Origin: Bradyrhizobium sp. Ash2021
GTDB taxonomy: Bacteria > Pseudomonadota > Alphaproteobacteria > Rhizobiales > Xanthobacteraceae
Direction: 5' to 3'
DNA length: 64,000 nucleotides
Assembly (NCBI RefSeq): GCF_031202265.1
Contig: NZ_CP100604.1
Coordinates: forward strand, 8,228,501 to 8,292,500
Shown: positions 41,820 through 50,615 of the stretch, in pieces
How the letters are laid out: every line of letters starts with the position of its first letter
How positions within the stretch are numbered: the first letter of the stretch is position 1
Notes under the pieces: generated by a model
Told to the model about the DNA's origin: nothing
What the model saw: only the letters and a program-made list of their open reading frames with translations
Database searches by the model: none
Position numbers and translations under genes: made by a program

Positions 41820-42129
41820 GGCGGCCTCCCTCGAATTGTCTTCCTCCGGCCGTTTTCGGCGTCCGCCATTCTAGGCGAGCGGATCGCTTGGTCTGCCGTC
41901 GAGTATCCCGACGATCGCACCGCACGGCACCGGCCCGAGCCTCGCGCGCAGCCTGGTGCTTGTGAAGGTCTGAAACGGACGACGAGCGGCCCGAGACGGA
42001 CAAGTTGCCCGTCATCGGGAGCTGGGTCTTGAATAAGAATGCTCCTTTTTACGACCCAGGGGAAGCCGGAGCCTCAGCCGGTCAACCCGACGGCGATCGG
42101 AAAAAGCTGCTATCCTGTCCCGACAACAA
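41820..42129. promoter_or_regulatory. Divergent control region of the PHA operon and its AraC regulator
   Basis: A stretch of 310 bases without a supported gene, which must hold the promoters of the acyl-CoA ligase (minus) and the AraC-type gene (plus). The clearest structure is the pair of 27-bp direct repeats that begins at 42114 and runs into the first codons assumed for the regulator. Confidence 0.5.
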
Positions 42130-42167
42130 GTGACAGAAGCCCTGTCCCGACGACAAGTGACGGGAGC
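42114..42167. repeat. Two tandem 27-bp direct repeats upstream of the AraC-type gene
   Basis: Copies at 42114-42140 and 42141-42167 share CCTGTCCCGAC, ACAAGTGAC and a G-rich end, with only three or four differences. Direct repeats of this length are typical operator half-sites for AraC/XylS proteins. If the regulator starts at a later GTG (near 42180), both copies would be non-coding. Confidence 0.8.
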
Positions 42168-43290
42168 TTCGAACCGTGTGGGTGTCCCAAGGCAGGTTCA
42201 GTTGTTCAACTCCAAGCAGCCCGGCAGGTCCTCCGCTTTGCGCTCCATTTCGAACAACGCAAAGGACAGGCCGATCGTTGGATTGGGTGAGCGTGTTTAC
42301 GAATCGACCAAACTCGCCGCGCTATTCGACGTACTCGTCGACCAGGGTTGCCCAGCCGGTGAAATACTGAGAAACGTCAACCTGACCCCGGACGCGGTGC
42401 ACTCTCCGAAGTCAAGGATTTCGCTCGCGGAATTGATGACGGCCTGCAAGAATGCAATTCGGCTCTCAAGCGACCCGCACTTGCCATACCGCATCGGTAC
42501 AACAATCCACATCTCCGCCTATGGCATGTACGGGTTCGCCATTCTCTGCTGCCCCGACTTTCGCAAGGCGATGGCTTTTGCCGAACTTTATCACGCGCTC
42601 GCGGCGCCGCTGGCAACGATCGAGTTCACCGAGAAGGAAGGAGTCGCGGGCTGGGTCATTGAGCCCAATGCACGCGCTGCAACCGATCCGCAAGTCTACC
42701 GCTTCATCACCGAGATGCAGATCGGCATTCATATATCGCTGATGCGGGATATCATGGGCCCTTCGTTCACTCCGGATCAGATCAGCGTGGCCTATCCGGA
42801 GGCCCATGACTTTGGCCTGCCCGCGGACCAGATCGGATGTCGTCCAGGCTTCGCGAGCAGCACCAACCAGATCATTTTTCGGTCGGCATGGCTGGACCAG
42901 GCTGCAAATCTCGGCAACAAGACGACGTACCCGGCGATCGTGGCCCTCTGCGACGACCTGCTCAACGATCTAAAATCGCGAATTGGAGTAGCCGGAGAGA
43001 TTCGCGCACTCCTGCTCAGAGATATCACCAACCCTCCGACCCTCGCCGCCGTAGCGAGGCTCCTTGAAGTGAGCGATCGCTCGTTGCGACGCCAGCTACG
43101 GGAACAAGGGATTTCCTTCCGCGGCTTGCTGGATGAACTGCGAATGCAAATCGCGCTGAAATACCTGCGCACAACAAGGCTGGCGAACGAGGATATCGCG
43201 CTGGCGCTCGGATTCAGTGATGCCGCAAATTTCCGCCGCGCATTTCGCCGCTGGACGAACAAGTCACCTAGCGAGATCAGAGGCGAGTAA
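42130..43290 (+). CDS. AraC-family regulator with arabinose-binding-like N-domain (OruR/PhaD-like class)
   Basis: Up to 386 aa from GTG 42130; the start is uncertain because no ATG occurs early and the first 45 residues are low in conservation. From residue 50 it follows the Arabinose_bd family (RVYESTKLAALFDVLVDQGC, ISLAELMTACKNAIRLSSDP, YGMYGFAILCCPDFRKAMAF). The C-terminal HTH_18 has two helix-turn-helix units: LAAVARLLEVSDRSLRRQLR and NEDIALALGFSDAANFRRAF, ending RRWTNKSPSEIR. It is transcribed away from the ligase-maoC-phaC operon and is its natural candidate activator, perhaps responding to a fatty acid or acyl-CoA. Confidence 0.85.
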   Translation: MTEALSRRQVTGASNRVGVPRQVQLFNSKQPGRSSALRSISNNAKDRPIVGLGERVYESTKLAALFDVLVDQGCPAGEILRNVNLTPDAVHSPKSRISLAELMTACKNAIRLSSDPHLPYRIGTTIHISAYGMYGFAILCCPDFRKAMAFAELYHALAAPLATIEFTEKEGVAGWVIEPNARAATDPQVYRFITEMQIGIHISLMRDIMGPSFTPDQISVAYPEAHDFGLPADQIGCRPGFASSTNQIIFRSAWLDQAANLGNKTTYPAIVALCDDLLNDLKSRIGVAGEIRALLLRDITNPPTLAAVARLLEVSDRSLRRQLREQGISFRGLLDELRMQIALKYLRTTRLANEDIALALGFSDAANFRRAFRRWTNKSPSEIRGE

Positions 43291-43748
43291 CCACCCATTC
43301 TGCGAATTGGCGACAGTCGCCAACGGCCGCTCTGCGCCATGAGCGGTCCTTCATTGACAATCATCATCTACGTTCGAAATATTTTCGGACTTGCGACCAA
43401 AGAAGCGAGCCATCCCTCGATGATGGAAACGAGTCGAGCGACGACTTCCGCTGTATCCCCGACAGCGGACATCGTCGGCCATCGCGCCCATGTCCGAAAA
43501 GTGCCATAACCGGAAGTGCCCGCCATTCGATCATGTTGTAGGCACGTCGCACTCTCTATGGGATCACTCGCGGAACGAGCTCGTGAGGGTCTTCAACGCT
43601 CTTTTGCAGGTTGGCGGGTCAGATCAACCCACGCGCATCGCCGGCGCCGCGCTCAGCTTCCACCAATAGGCGTTCGGACATAAACGCTTCCGCTTCTCTG
43701 CACACGACCGGGCCGGCGCCTCACGGCAGGGGCGTCGCCCGGCTGCTG
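43291..43748. other. Intergenic region after the AraC gene
   Basis: A stretch of 458 bases without a supported gene. It contains the 17-bp palindrome at 43307-43323 and two scattered fragments of the GAGCGG / CCGAAAAGTG repeat style. Open frames on both strands have no resemblance to known families. Confidence 0.5.
43307..43323. promoter_or_regulatory. Perfect 17-bp palindrome just after the AraC stop codon
   Basis: TTGGCGAC-A-GTCGCCAA has complete dyad symmetry around a central A. It starts 16 bases after the stop codon and has no T-run, so it fits an operator or a factor-assisted stop better than a simple terminator. Confidence 0.5.
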
Positions 43749-45539
43749 TCAGATTGTCACGCGGCTGCCGTCGAAGCGCGTGAAGGAGAAGCCGTCGAAG
43801 GGTTCGCGGAGGGTAGTGCGCTCGTCCCGCAGCATGCCGATAGCCACTTCCTCGCCGAGCGCCATTGAGGCGGAAGCGTCGGAACGCCAGTGGATGCCCG
43901 CCCAATTCCGTCCGAAACCAAAATTCACTGCGAGCTTGTTCAACTCTCCACCAACCGTGAGCGGCGGGCCGCTATAGGGCACGAGCCTTGTCGGGTCAGC
44001 CGGATCGGGCTGTACCGGGTTGGCGATGACGCGGCTCTCGTCGAAAAACGCCTTCAACATGGTAGCCGTGATAGCACCAACGCTCGTGGCACCGCCGGGA
44101 TAGGTGGAGTGAAGGGGCGCGGCCTCCGGATAGGTTTGTGACAAAAGATAGGTGCCGTATTTGGCTTTACTGCGATCGAGGGCTTCCGATTTCAGGAAGT
44201 TATCATGCAACGGGTAGTCGCTCACGTCATTGGCGAGGCGATGGTGCGCCAGACCGCCGTAGGCTTCCGGTCGCACAGCCCGGTGCACGAAATACTTCTG
44301 CCAGTAGGACGCACGGACGGAGTTACTGATCGCCGTGGCGAGCAGTGCCTGCACATAAGGCAACCCGAACGTGGCGCCCGCAGGGCTTTGGGTTTTCGAT
44401 TTCCGATACGGGTTCGATGGGTAGGACACGGCCTCTGTCGGTGGATAGATTCCGGAGTAGCGCTGGTCCGTCCCCCCGCCGGGGGTCGCAAGGATCAGTG
44501 CTGCCGCCCACCCCAGTGCAGGACCAGTGTGGATATACTCCGCGAGATCTCTTCCTGTCGTTATGTATCGCGGTGTCGCGTCGAACTGCAACTGGCGTTT
44601 CGGTGCGGCGCCGTTCTGGATCGCCAGCCACTCCTCGTATTCGGTCAGGAATTCGTTGGCGGGCAACGCGGTGCGAATTTGAGCACTGATCCACTGTGCG
44701 GCATAGGGCGCGTCCCGGAGCAGGAATTGCGAGATCAGCGGGCCGTCCAAAACGCCTGGAGGCGTGACGGAGCGGCCCCTTGGGTCAGCCGGGTCGAAAT
44801 AAAGCGCATTGGCGCGGAACAGCGTACCGGGTGTGACCCGCCCACCAGACTTCGGTCCCCGGAAATCAGCAAGCTTGTTAAGTTCCTCGGTTGCTGAAAG
44901 CACGTCGCGATTGGAGGTGTCGTCGCGCAACTCGGTAAGCGGAACATCACGAAGCAGGGATTGCCAATATACCTCGACCGCCTCGCCGGCGCGCTCCGCA
45001 CTTGCAAGGGCCGGTGCTGGCGGTATCGCAATCTGAGTAGGGTTTATGCCGCTGAGACTGACGGCCTGTGTGCCTACGGGATTCACCAGTTTGCGAGTGC
45101 CGCCGAGCGGGATTTTCTCAAAATCAGCGGGATCGCCCGACTGGCAAGCGGTGTAGAGGGCCTGCCACGCCGCTTGTTCAACTTCGCCGCGTTTGTCGTG
45201 CGGCAGGCCCCGTGAATCGGAACCGATCTTGTTCGTGTAGCGCGCCTCATCGCCATTCGTCGGGTGGGGCGCAATGGGAATTTTCTCGTTGTTGCTCGCG
45301 CAGACCCCTCGGACTTCGAAGGCGCGGCGCTTGAACGCCGCGTCGAGCGGTCTCGGGTCCGCGCTCACAGGCTGCGCCGCTGCCGGGGCAATTCCGGGCA
45401 TGCTCGGCGGAGACGCAAGGACGGCGGCGCCAACCGCGATGCCGGCCCCGCCGAGCAGCGAGCGGCGAGTGACGGCGGTGGTCGGCAGGGCCGGCGGCGC
45501 CAGGTCGGATTCAGTTGAAATTGTGAGGTGGTTAGCCAT
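43749..45539 (-). CDS. Tat-exported vanadium-haloperoxidase-like protein (PAP2 superfamily)
   Basis: A 596-aa protein from ATG 45539 (GAGGGA ahead). A Tat signal TRRSLLGGAGIAVGAAVLAS is followed by an Ala-rich cleavage region. The C-terminal half shows haloperoxidase motifs: QKYFVHRAVRPEAYGG (vanadate-binding Lys and Arg), HSTYPGGATSVGAITATMLK and FGRNWAGIHWRSDASASMALGEE (Arg and the metal-linked His), in the same order as algal bromoperoxidases. The middle motif, normally P-S-G-H, reads P-G-G-A, so the acid-base His is missing. It is periplasmic or exported and may oxidise halides or act as a phosphatase-like protein. It is a single gene. Confidence 0.85.
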   Translation of the reverse strand: MANHLTISTESDLAPPALPTTAVTRRSLLGGAGIAVGAAVLASPPSMPGIAPAAAQPVSADPRPLDAAFKRRAFEVRGVCASNNEKIPIAPHPTNGDEARYTNKIGSDSRGLPHDKRGEVEQAAWQALYTACQSGDPADFEKIPLGGTRKLVNPVGTQAVSLSGINPTQIAIPPAPALASAERAGEAVEVYWQSLLRDVPLTELRDDTSNRDVLSATEELNKLADFRGPKSGGRVTPGTLFRANALYFDPADPRGRSVTPPGVLDGPLISQFLLRDAPYAAQWISAQIRTALPANEFLTEYEEWLAIQNGAAPKRQLQFDATPRYITTGRDLAEYIHTGPALGWAAALILATPGGGTDQRYSGIYPPTEAVSYPSNPYRKSKTQSPAGATFGLPYVQALLATAISNSVRASYWQKYFVHRAVRPEAYGGLAHHRLANDVSDYPLHDNFLKSEALDRSKAKYGTYLLSQTYPEAAPLHSTYPGGATSVGAITATMLKAFFDESRVIANPVQPDPADPTRLVPYSGPPLTVGGELNKLAVNFGFGRNWAGIHWRSDASASMALGEEVAIGMLRDERTTLREPFDGFSFTRFDGSRVTI

Positions 45540-45812
45540 GGAGATTCCCTCCCTCGCAGGCACGTGAATGCACGCGCGCTCCGCATAGCTGATTTTCGAT
45601 GCCTCAGACCTCCATGATTGATTTGCTGGAGCAAAGACCTCCATGATCAAGTTTCCAATGCGTCTAATAGACGCGTGACGATGTATCTTACTGTTCAGAT
45701 GGCGGCACTGTCAGAGGAGACTGCAAGCGTGGCATCCGCGGCAACATCGAAGATGTCAAAACACGACCCAACGCACAGCCGCCTTTTGCGCGAAGCAGAC
45801 CTATGAGCGATC

Positions 45813-46238
45813 CTACTTGCCCTCGTTCCATATGTCGGTGGTGAGCTTCCAGTCATTTCCGGCTTTTTCCCAAACCACGACATACTTCCCAGTCAGTTCC
45901 TGAGGGGTCGGTCCCTTGGTCTTCAGAACGAACGTGCCGATCTCGCGTGCCGCGGAAGGGCCAAGCGGCTTAACGTCAACGGTTGTGAGCTTCGGATCAA
46001 CAACTTGTTCCGCCATACTTTTCCACATTGCCTCGATGGCTGCCCGACCGTGCACCATCGCAGAGCCGGGCGGCAATGCCGTCGCATCAGTGCTGTAGAG
46101 TAACGCAATCCCAGAGAAATCGCCCTTGTTGAACAATTCAATCCATTGCGTGTTGATCGCTTCAATCTGGGCCTTCTGAGCCGAAGTCGGCACGGTCGAC
46201 GAGATCACGAATGCAGTCACCAGGGCTATGTTGCGCAT
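45813..46238 (-). CDS. Secreted SnoaL/DUF4440-like protein
   Basis: A 141-aa protein from ATG 46238 (46244 is also in frame), with GGAG suitably placed; the open frame continues far upstream but without similarity. A signal peptide, MRNIALVTAFVISSTVPTSAQ, is followed by an NTF2-like domain: IEAINTQWIELFNKGDFSGI, LYSTDATALPPGSAMVHGRA, AAIEAMWKSMAEQ and TGKYVVVWEKAGNDWKLTTD, ending in WNEGK. This is the DUF4440/SnoaL pattern of a cone-shaped fold with a ligand pocket. Its role in the periplasm is unknown. It is expressed alone, downstream of no other gene on its strand. Confidence 0.82.
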   Translation of the reverse strand: MRNIALVTAFVISSTVPTSAQKAQIEAINTQWIELFNKGDFSGIALLYSTDATALPPGSAMVHGRAAIEAMWKSMAEQVVDPKLTTVDVKPLGPSAAREIGTFVLKTKGPTPQELTGKYVVVWEKAGNDWKLTTDIWNEGK

Positions 46239-46576
46239 GATCATCTCCAACCAATCTACGAATGCAAGGGCTGTAGTTGTCTTCTCGAAGTGGATGCGTT
46301 GAGTGCCGTATCCCAGACCGGGTTTGGCGCAACAGCAACTCCGAGGAATTACCGTCAACAACATTGACGAACCGGAGCAACGCGGCGCCTTAGCCAACTC
46401 ACTGAGTTTGGTAGGAGCGACAAGAGTGATTGCTCATTGCCGCATCTTGCTTGACGTCCGAGTCGGGTCAAACCCGGAAAAGCTCAATACGAGCGTATGT
46501 TTTCCGCTGTTCATCTGAGAACGGACATCGACGGGTTCTCGCGCGCTTGCGATGGACAGCAAAATGTCCGTGCGTA
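46239..46576. other. Intergenic region between the SnoaL-like and ABM genes
   Basis: A stretch of 338 bases with no supported gene. Near 46500-46575 there is a fragment of the GTCCG...GGACAT intergenic repeat. Open frames on both strands lack ribosome-binding sites and resemblance. Confidence 0.45.
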
Positions 46577-46906
46577 TTACGCGACCTTGCCGCGTCCTAC
46601 TGTCTGGCGAACCTCAAAACCCTCGAATTGGGGGTGATCCAGATACAGCGGCTTGTTATCCCCTGCCCGACTATGCGCAGCACGGAACGCCTCTGATTTG
46701 GTCCACGCTTCAAACACGGCACGGTTTTTCCAGACGGTGTGCGAAGCATAAAGCGTGTGATCCTCAGCCTCGGGACCTTTGAGAAGGTGAAACTCTACGA
46801 AGCCCGGGACTTTTTCGAGATGACTGTCGCGCGACATCCAGACCTGCTCGAAGGCTGCTTCAGACCCTTTGGCAACGCGGAAACGGTTCATTGCGATAAA
46901 CATCAT
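46577..46906 (-). CDS. Antibiotic biosynthesis monooxygenase-family protein (HmoA/IsdG-like)
   Basis: A 109-aa dimeric alpha-beta barrel (ABM) protein: MFIAMNRFRVAKGSEAAFEQ, PGFVEFHLLKGPEAEDHTLY, YASHTVWKNRAVFEAWTKSE, then FRAAHSRAGDNKPLY. The early Asn (MNRF), a Trp in HTVWKN and the His in AAHSRAG sit where heme-degrading IsdG/HmoA proteins have their functional residues. It may release iron from heme in the cytoplasm, although ABM domains have other uses. No heme-uptake genes are adjacent, so the substrate remains open. The start is ATG 46906; a second ATG follows directly. Confidence 0.85.
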   Translation of the reverse strand: MMFIAMNRFRVAKGSEAAFEQVWMSRDSHLEKVPGFVEFHLLKGPEAEDHTLYASHTVWKNRAVFEAWTKSEAFRAAHSRAGDNKPLYLDHPQFEGFEVRQTVGRGKVA

Positions 46907-47366
46907 GATCTCCTACTCTCGATTGCTGCAATGGAAACATAGCACGAGCAAGCGCGAGATTGCGATCCGCCAGGAGTCCGCGCAGCGTTGACGTGAAAAG
47001 GTAGAACCCTCTCCCCGAGCGAAGCCTGGATTTGTCCACTTAGAAAATTGTAAACGGGGACAAAGTCGAGGGGCCAGTTTGTGCCCTGCTCAATCGTGGG
47101 CCAGAGCTCAAGGGCGCCTCGTGACCCGCATTTGGCAGCTCTTTTTGCCCTCAGCAGCGGATCCAAGGATCGCTCCCCGAACGGCCGCTTTGCACCAAGA
47201 GCGGTCGTTACTGATTTGAACCGCTGTAGTGCAGCGCTTCGACGAACAGAGCGAAGGCTGGTAGAGGTGATGGCCTGAAAAACGGCGAGCCACCGATTGA
47301 GAACGCGGACAACACGACCCTTTCGCGAATGAGCCAGGCCGGAAGGTGGACTCGAAAGGCTCCGCA
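46907..47366. other. Intergenic region between ABM and CAP genes
   Basis: A stretch of 460 bases with no supported gene. One open minus-strand frame (46903-47370) covers it, but its composition is poor and it shows no known motif, so it is read as a shadow. The block AACGGCCGCTTTGCACCAAGAGCGG is a form of a common rhizobial intergenic repeat. Confidence 0.5.
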
Positions 47367-47897
47367 TCACAGGCAGATACTCAGAATCTTCAAGTGGCAG
47401 GTTTCCTTTGTGCGAACTTTGGGCTTTGCAACAGCTGCTTGCTTCGTACCGGTCGTCAACTTGGGACGTTCATAATCCCCTGCAATCTCCATCGCCCAAT
47501 ACGTACGCCCTGTCGCACTTTTCACGCTGGCTACACCCACTCGCGAGGCGCCGTGCAAGAGAAGGTTTCTTCGGTGCCCCGCTGAATCAATCCACTGGCT
47601 AAGCGTCTTTGGGAAGCTTTCGTAGCCATAGGCGATGTTCTCTGCGGCTCGGCCCGCGCCGGCCGAATGGACCCGCGAGGTGAAGCCGCCGAGCACATCG
47701 TGGTCGAGCTTGTCCTTTGCCGCCATCGCCTCGGCTTGCTCGTGCGCAATACGCGTGAGCGTCGAATCCATGACGACCCGCCCCTCCCCATGCTGAACGC
47801 GATAGCTCGAGATCATGTCCGCGGGGGATTCTGCCTGGGCGAACGTAGGACAGCCGCAAACAGCAAGTGAGACGCAGAGGAAAAGTGACGGCTTCAT
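47367..47897 (-). CDS. Secreted CAP (SCP/PR1)-domain protein
   Basis: A 176-aa protein with a signal peptide (MKPSLFLCVSLAVCGCPTFA, cut after AQA). The CAP domain covers residues about 25-140: ADMISSYRVQHGEGRVVMDS, LTRIAHEQAEAMAAKDKLDH, RAAENIAYGYESFPKTLSQW and IDSAGHRRNLLLHGASRVGV with TYWAMEIAGDY. The usual pocket residues His-Glu-(Glu)-His are kept as H in KLDHD, E in AEN and H in GHRRN. Bacterial CAP proteins are extracytoplasmic and of poorly known function. The C-terminus is Lys-rich and ends with LKILSICL, an odd hydrophobic tail. Confidence 0.85.
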   Translation of the reverse strand: MKPSLFLCVSLAVCGCPTFAQAESPADMISSYRVQHGEGRVVMDSTLTRIAHEQAEAMAAKDKLDHDVLGGFTSRVHSAGAGRAAENIAYGYESFPKTLSQWIDSAGHRRNLLLHGASRVGVASVKSATGRTYWAMEIAGDYERPKLTTGTKQAAVAKPKVRTKETCHLKILSICL

Positions 47898-48455
47898 TGT
47901 TTCCGATTATCCCCATGCCAAACGCGCTTAAGAAAATCTTCCATGCTGATCTGCTCGTTTCCATTTTTCCACGCGCGATCAGGAATCCAGGGCGCGGCTG
48001 CCTACGCGTACCAACTTGCCGTCCCGGGACTGAACACAGCGGACCAAGATGTAGAAGCCCCAGAAGACAACAAAGAAATTGCTCGCGGTTGCCGCCGGGA
48101 CCTATTTCTACGAAATCTAACAGGCGCTGGTATTGCCTGTCCATGAAGCCATCGCGGTTTCGACTGCTCCGGCCAGGCAGCAGAACCCGCAAACGTGCGC
48201 CCCTCCAACCGGTAATGCATCCTAGCGGCCAGTCATGCGATCACTATATCGCGGCCTTTTCGTCCATCTCGATTCTTTATGGCGATTTTCGTATCTTGCA
48301 AACACTATCATCCATGTCTGCTTCTCAAAAGTGAGCAGGCCTCGCGACAGCGATCACTCAACGTCCGACAAACAGGCTCGGCTCGCGCGACTCCTGGCCG
48401 ACGCCAGCCGCCTAAGCCCGCGCAGTTCCAGTAACTAGACCAGTATGGTGACGTC
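47898..48455. other. Intergenic region between the CAP gene and a plus-strand gene
   Basis: A stretch of 558 bases without a supported gene. Several overlapping frames exist on both strands (for example 47867-48334), but none has motif, bias or ribosome-binding site. It should contain promoters in both directions. No convincing repeats were seen. Confidence 0.45.
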
Positions 48456-48902
48456 ATGGCTCCCTCTCGTGCCACTCCCGCAGGCGACCGCATCGTTGAA
48501 CCGATGATTGCGCTTGCAGGCTGCTCCAAGCAGCACCGAATCGTCGTAGCCGGGTCCAGGGCCGTCGAGCTGATGTTGGAGCTGCATCGCCGCGGCTATG
48601 CTCGCGCGGCCGCCACGGCAAACTGCGGCCATCCGGCCGGCCAATACGGCGTAGCGCTGGTTGACTGGCGGCGGCGCACGTTCAAAACCCTGGAGGTCGC
48701 GCTTGATTGGCTGGTGGAGTTCTTGAGCCCCACCGGTGTGCTGGTGGTCTGGGTTGATCCTCAAAAGGCCTCGGCTAACGAAACCCTTCGCCTTTCGCTG
48801 GAAGGGCGCGGATTTGTCGTTGAGGACGGAACGGTCCATGAATGCGGCTGCGCCGTTTTGGCGCGCCGACGCGAAATGAACCCGATCCGCAAAGCCGCAT
48901 AA
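48456..48902 (+). CDS. Conserved-type hypothetical protein, Rossmann-like
   Basis: A 148-aa protein from ATG 48456. The core has alternating strands and helices: HRIVVAGSRAVELMLELHRR, GYARAAATANCGHPAGQYGV, ALVDWRRRTFKTLEVALDWL, VEFLSPTGVLVVWVDPQKAS and LSLEGRGFVVEDGTVHECGC. The pattern of I/V-rich strands with a G at the first loop suggests an SAM-methyltransferase-like or Rossmann fold without the full Gly motif. It is cytosolic. I do not know its function. It precedes the damaged hflX copy on the same strand. Confidence 0.65.
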   Translation: MAPSRATPAGDRIVEPMIALAGCSKQHRIVVAGSRAVELMLELHRRGYARAAATANCGHPAGQYGVALVDWRRRTFKTLEVALDWLVEFLSPTGVLVVWVDPQKASANETLRLSLEGRGFVVEDGTVHECGCAVLARRREMNPIRKAA

Positions 48903-49069
48903 CCTGCCGTCATCCTCCTGCGGCTAGACGGACGGCCCGGCCGCCTGTGCCATCGCGAAAACGTGTTAGGCATGGGCCGGACCCAAGAAGAGGCGGCCTC
49001 GTCGTACTCGACATCGTGGGTTCCATGAGGCTGCTGTCGCGGCGGCTGTCATGCACAGGAGAATGCCAA

Positions 49070-50434
49070 ATGGCGATCATGGAAACTAAACCGCCCATTC
49101 CGCGTGCGATTCTCGTCGGCGTCCAGATCCCGGGTGTCGATGACGTCGCGCATGCCGCGAGCATCGAAGAGTTGGGCCGCCTGGTGATGACGCTCGGTTA
49201 CGAGGTCGCCGGAACATTATCGCAGAAGCGAGACGCGATCGACGGCGGATCGGCAAGGGGCGGCTTGAGGAACTCGCGGCGATTACCGGCGGGACGGGCG
49301 TCGTCGGCTCGATGGCATTACCCCGGAAGTCAAAGGCGCGCGAGCGCTTCGAAGTCGCCGACGGGAAGAAGTCGAACGCGGCGCAGATCGAGCCTGATCT
49401 GAAGGCGCCGCCGAATCCGGAGTTCGTGATCGTCGATCATGACATCTCGCCGAGCCAGGCACGCAACCTCGAGCGTGCGACCGGCGCCCAAGTACTTGAT
49501 CGAACCGGAGTGATCGTGGACGATTTTCCATCGTCATGCGCATAGCCGCGAGGCGAAGTTGCAGGTTGAGATGGCGCGGTTGAAGTACATCGCGCCACGC
49601 CTGCGGGAATCGTCGGCAGGCGGCGAGCGGCAGCAGGGCTACGGCGCGGGCGAGTCCGATCTCGAACTGGATCGACGCAAGATCCGCGATCGCCTCGCGG
49701 AACTGAAGGAGCAGTTGGGGGATATCCAGCGAGACAATGACGAGCGCCGTTCGGCTCGTCGCGATCAGCTCCGGGTCGCACTGGTCGGGTACACGAACGC
49801 AGGCAAGTCATCGCTTATGCGAGCGCTGACGGGTAGCGAGGTACTGGTCGCGGACAAGCTCTTCGCGACGCTTGACACGACGGTGCGCGCTCTGCAACCC
49901 GCGGCAAAGCCGCGCGTTCTCATTTCCGACACGGTCGGGTTCATCAAGAAACTGCCGCACGATCTCGTTGCGTCATTCCGATCCACGCTCGCCGAAGCGC
50001 TGGAAGCGTCGCTCCTGCTGTTCGTCGTCGACGCGTCCGATCCCACGCACGAATCGCAGCTGGAGGTGAGCCGGAACGTGCTGCGCGAGATCGGCGCGGA
50101 CGTCGTCCCGTCGCGCCTGCTCCTCAACAAGATCGATCACGTGAGCCAGGCGGATCGTGCCGCCCTCCGCGCGAAGCACCCCGACGCAATCCTCCTCTCC
50201 GCGAAGTCATCCGAGGACGTGGCCGCGCTTCGCGAGACGATTGTCGCGTTTTTTGAAGCTGCGATGGTGGAGGACCAATTAGTGTTGCCGTACGCGAAAC
50301 AAGGGTTGCTCAGCGATGTGTATGAGAACACGCGCGTGCTCTCCGAGGAGTACGACATCACGGGCCGGATCATGAAGGTGCGCGGTTTGCCCGGCGCGAT
50401 CGCCCGCCTGCAAAGAACCCTCGCCGCGTCGTGA
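49070..50434 (+). pseudogene. hflX: GTPase HflX gene with two frameshifts
   Basis: Reading starts at ATG 49070 (AGGAGA ahead) with IPRAILVGVQIPGVDDVAHA and LGRLVMTLGYEVAGTLSQKR. Around 49240-49250 the frame shifts by -1; the new frame continues GKGRLEELAAITGGTGVVGS and NPEFVIVDHDISPSQARNLE. At about 49521 one extra base shifts it back: there HflX should continue IFHRHAHSREAKLQVEMARL, and it does so in the first frame. The rest is intact: G1 VGYTNAGKSSLM, G2 region FATLDTT, G3 DTVGFIKKLPHDL, G4 NKIDH. HflX is a ribosome-binding GTPase; this copy could not make a full protein unless the shifts are sequencing errors. Confidence 0.85.
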
Positions 50435-50489
50435 GTTCGAGGCCGATCGGTTGGCTACAAATACGGGTTTTGGACAAAAGTCGCCGGTG

Positions 50490-50615
50490 CTAAGTCGACA
50501 CAACGACACGGGCGGCAGGCGCAGCGGCTCGCCGGCTGCGCGCCACGAGCAGGAGATGGGTGGCGCGATCCATGAACTCCTGGCGTGAGGCATGCGCCTC
50601 CTCAAGCCGCTCTAG
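50490..50615 (-). pseudogene. 3' fragment of the methyltransferase gene split by the IS701-family element
   Basis: On the minus strand the codons after the CTAG at 50612-50615 read ERLEEAHASRQEFMDRATHL, LLVARSRRAAAPAARVVVST and a TAG stop at 50490. LLLVAR is a normal last strand of a class I methyltransferase. Joined to the 5' part at 52051 through one CTAG, the frame is continuous (GAA-CTA-GAG-CGG). Confidence 0.85.

Noticed and set aside
46903..47370. Minus-strand frame of 155 codons between the ABM and CAP genes
   Set aside because: No start signal, no family, includes a dispersed repeat; read as non-coding.
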